Assembly: GCA_023390695.1 (NCBI GenBank)
Contig: JAEWCJ010000101.1
Location: forward strand, 1-6,342
From: Pseudomonadota bacterium
Lineage (GTDB): Bacteria > Pseudomonadota > Alphaproteobacteria > Rhizobiales > Xanthobacteraceae
DNA: 6,342 bases
Direction: 5' to 3'
Below are positions 6,260-6,342 of the stretch, piece by piece. A program made the translations under genes and the position numbers. Below the pieces are notes generated by a model. The model had not been told where the DNA came from and made no database searches. It saw nothing but the letters and a program-made list of their open reading frames with translations. Each line of letters starts with the position of its first letter. Within the stretch, counting starts at the first letter, position 1.

Positions 6260-6294
6260 CGGGCTGCCGGAGCAGCAAATTCTCCGTCAGCCCG
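6260..6294. repeat. Strong imperfect hairpin upstream of the flavin reductase gene
   Basis: CGGGCTG (6260-6266) pairs with CAGCCCG (6288-6294). After a single C/T mismatch, CGGAG (6268-6272) pairs with CTCCG (6282-6286), leaving a 9-base loop. Neither side has a T run. On - it lies between the possible stop at 6319-6321 and the reductase start at 6153, so it could be a weak terminator or a leader structure. Confidence 0.45.
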
Positions 6295-6320
6295 CGGACT
6301 TGAAATAAATTTTGCTGCTC
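6270..6320. repeat. Inverted repeat competing with the neighbouring hairpin
   Basis: GAGCAGCAAA (6270-6279) and TTTGCTGCTC (6311-6320) are perfect 10-base complements separated by 31 bases. The first arm overlaps the inner stem and loop of the hairpin at 6260-6294, so both cannot form fully at once. The other arm overlaps the possible minus-strand stop codon at 6319-6321. Confidence 0.4.
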
Positions 6321-6342
6321 AGCGCTGCTCGATGCCGGCCTT
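6319..6342 (-). CDS. Possible C-terminal end of a minus-strand gene cut by the window edge
   Basis: On the minus strand the last bases read K-A-G-I-E-Q-R followed by TGA (6319-6321), with GC-rich third positions like the genes nearby. The charged ending is plausible for a cytoplasmic protein, and the gene would lie upstream of the flavin reductase in the same direction. Seven codons are too few to name a family or to exclude chance. Confidence 0.25.
   Translation of the reverse strand, partial: KAGIEQR

Noticed and set aside
5455..6303. A 282-codon open frame on the plus strand over the flavin reductase
   Set aside because: The minus-strand frame is a clear ChrR/YieF-type protein with its own binding site. 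The plus frame has no family features and runs through a bidirectional terminator.

Overview
The window looks like a chromosomal segment of an alphaproteobacterium in the Bradyrhizobiaceae/Nitrobacteraceae (Bradyrhizobium, Rhodopseudomonas or Afipia type). The basis is the high GC at third codon positions in the clear genes, an Omp25/Omp31-type porin with an N-terminal 'NWSGFYVGG' motif and a 'PVVANY' tail, and a rhizobial-type 'FGRRAVNDGK' N-terminal module. This placement is by pattern recognition only.

Layout. Bases 1-840 (+) are the 3' two thirds of a CCA-adding tRNA nucleotidyltransferase. It converges on an outer-membrane beta-barrel gene (894-1601, -), and one strong bidirectional terminator lies between them. 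Bases 1602-2388 hold no convincing gene. This stretch is more AT-rich than its surroundings and contains a 12-bp perfect palindrome, a small hairpin and two weak overlapping ORFs. Next is a tight two-gene operon on +: a class I SAM-dependent methyltransferase-like protein with a small helix-turn-helix-like N-terminal module (2389-3795), then, after one base, a divergent methylenetetrahydrofolate reductase (MetF) homologue (3797-4738). After a hairpin and a possible promoter comes a SnoaL/NTF2-like protein (4920-5519, +). It converges, across a second strong bidirectional terminator, on a ChrR/YieF-type NAD(P)H-dependent FMN reductase (5584-6153, -). The last bases may hold the final codons of another minus-strand gene, with two mutually exclusive hairpins between it and the reductase.

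How they fit. The CCA enzyme, porin, NTF2-like protein and flavin reductase look like unrelated housekeeping or stress-type neighbours. The functional unit of interest is the methyltransferase-like/MetF-like pair, whose one-base spacing implies co-translation. A folate C1 reductase coupled to a SAM-binding-fold protein suggests a methyl-transfer or one-carbon role, but neither the substrate nor the direction can be read from the sequence. No mobile element, CRISPR array, tRNA or rRNA was seen.
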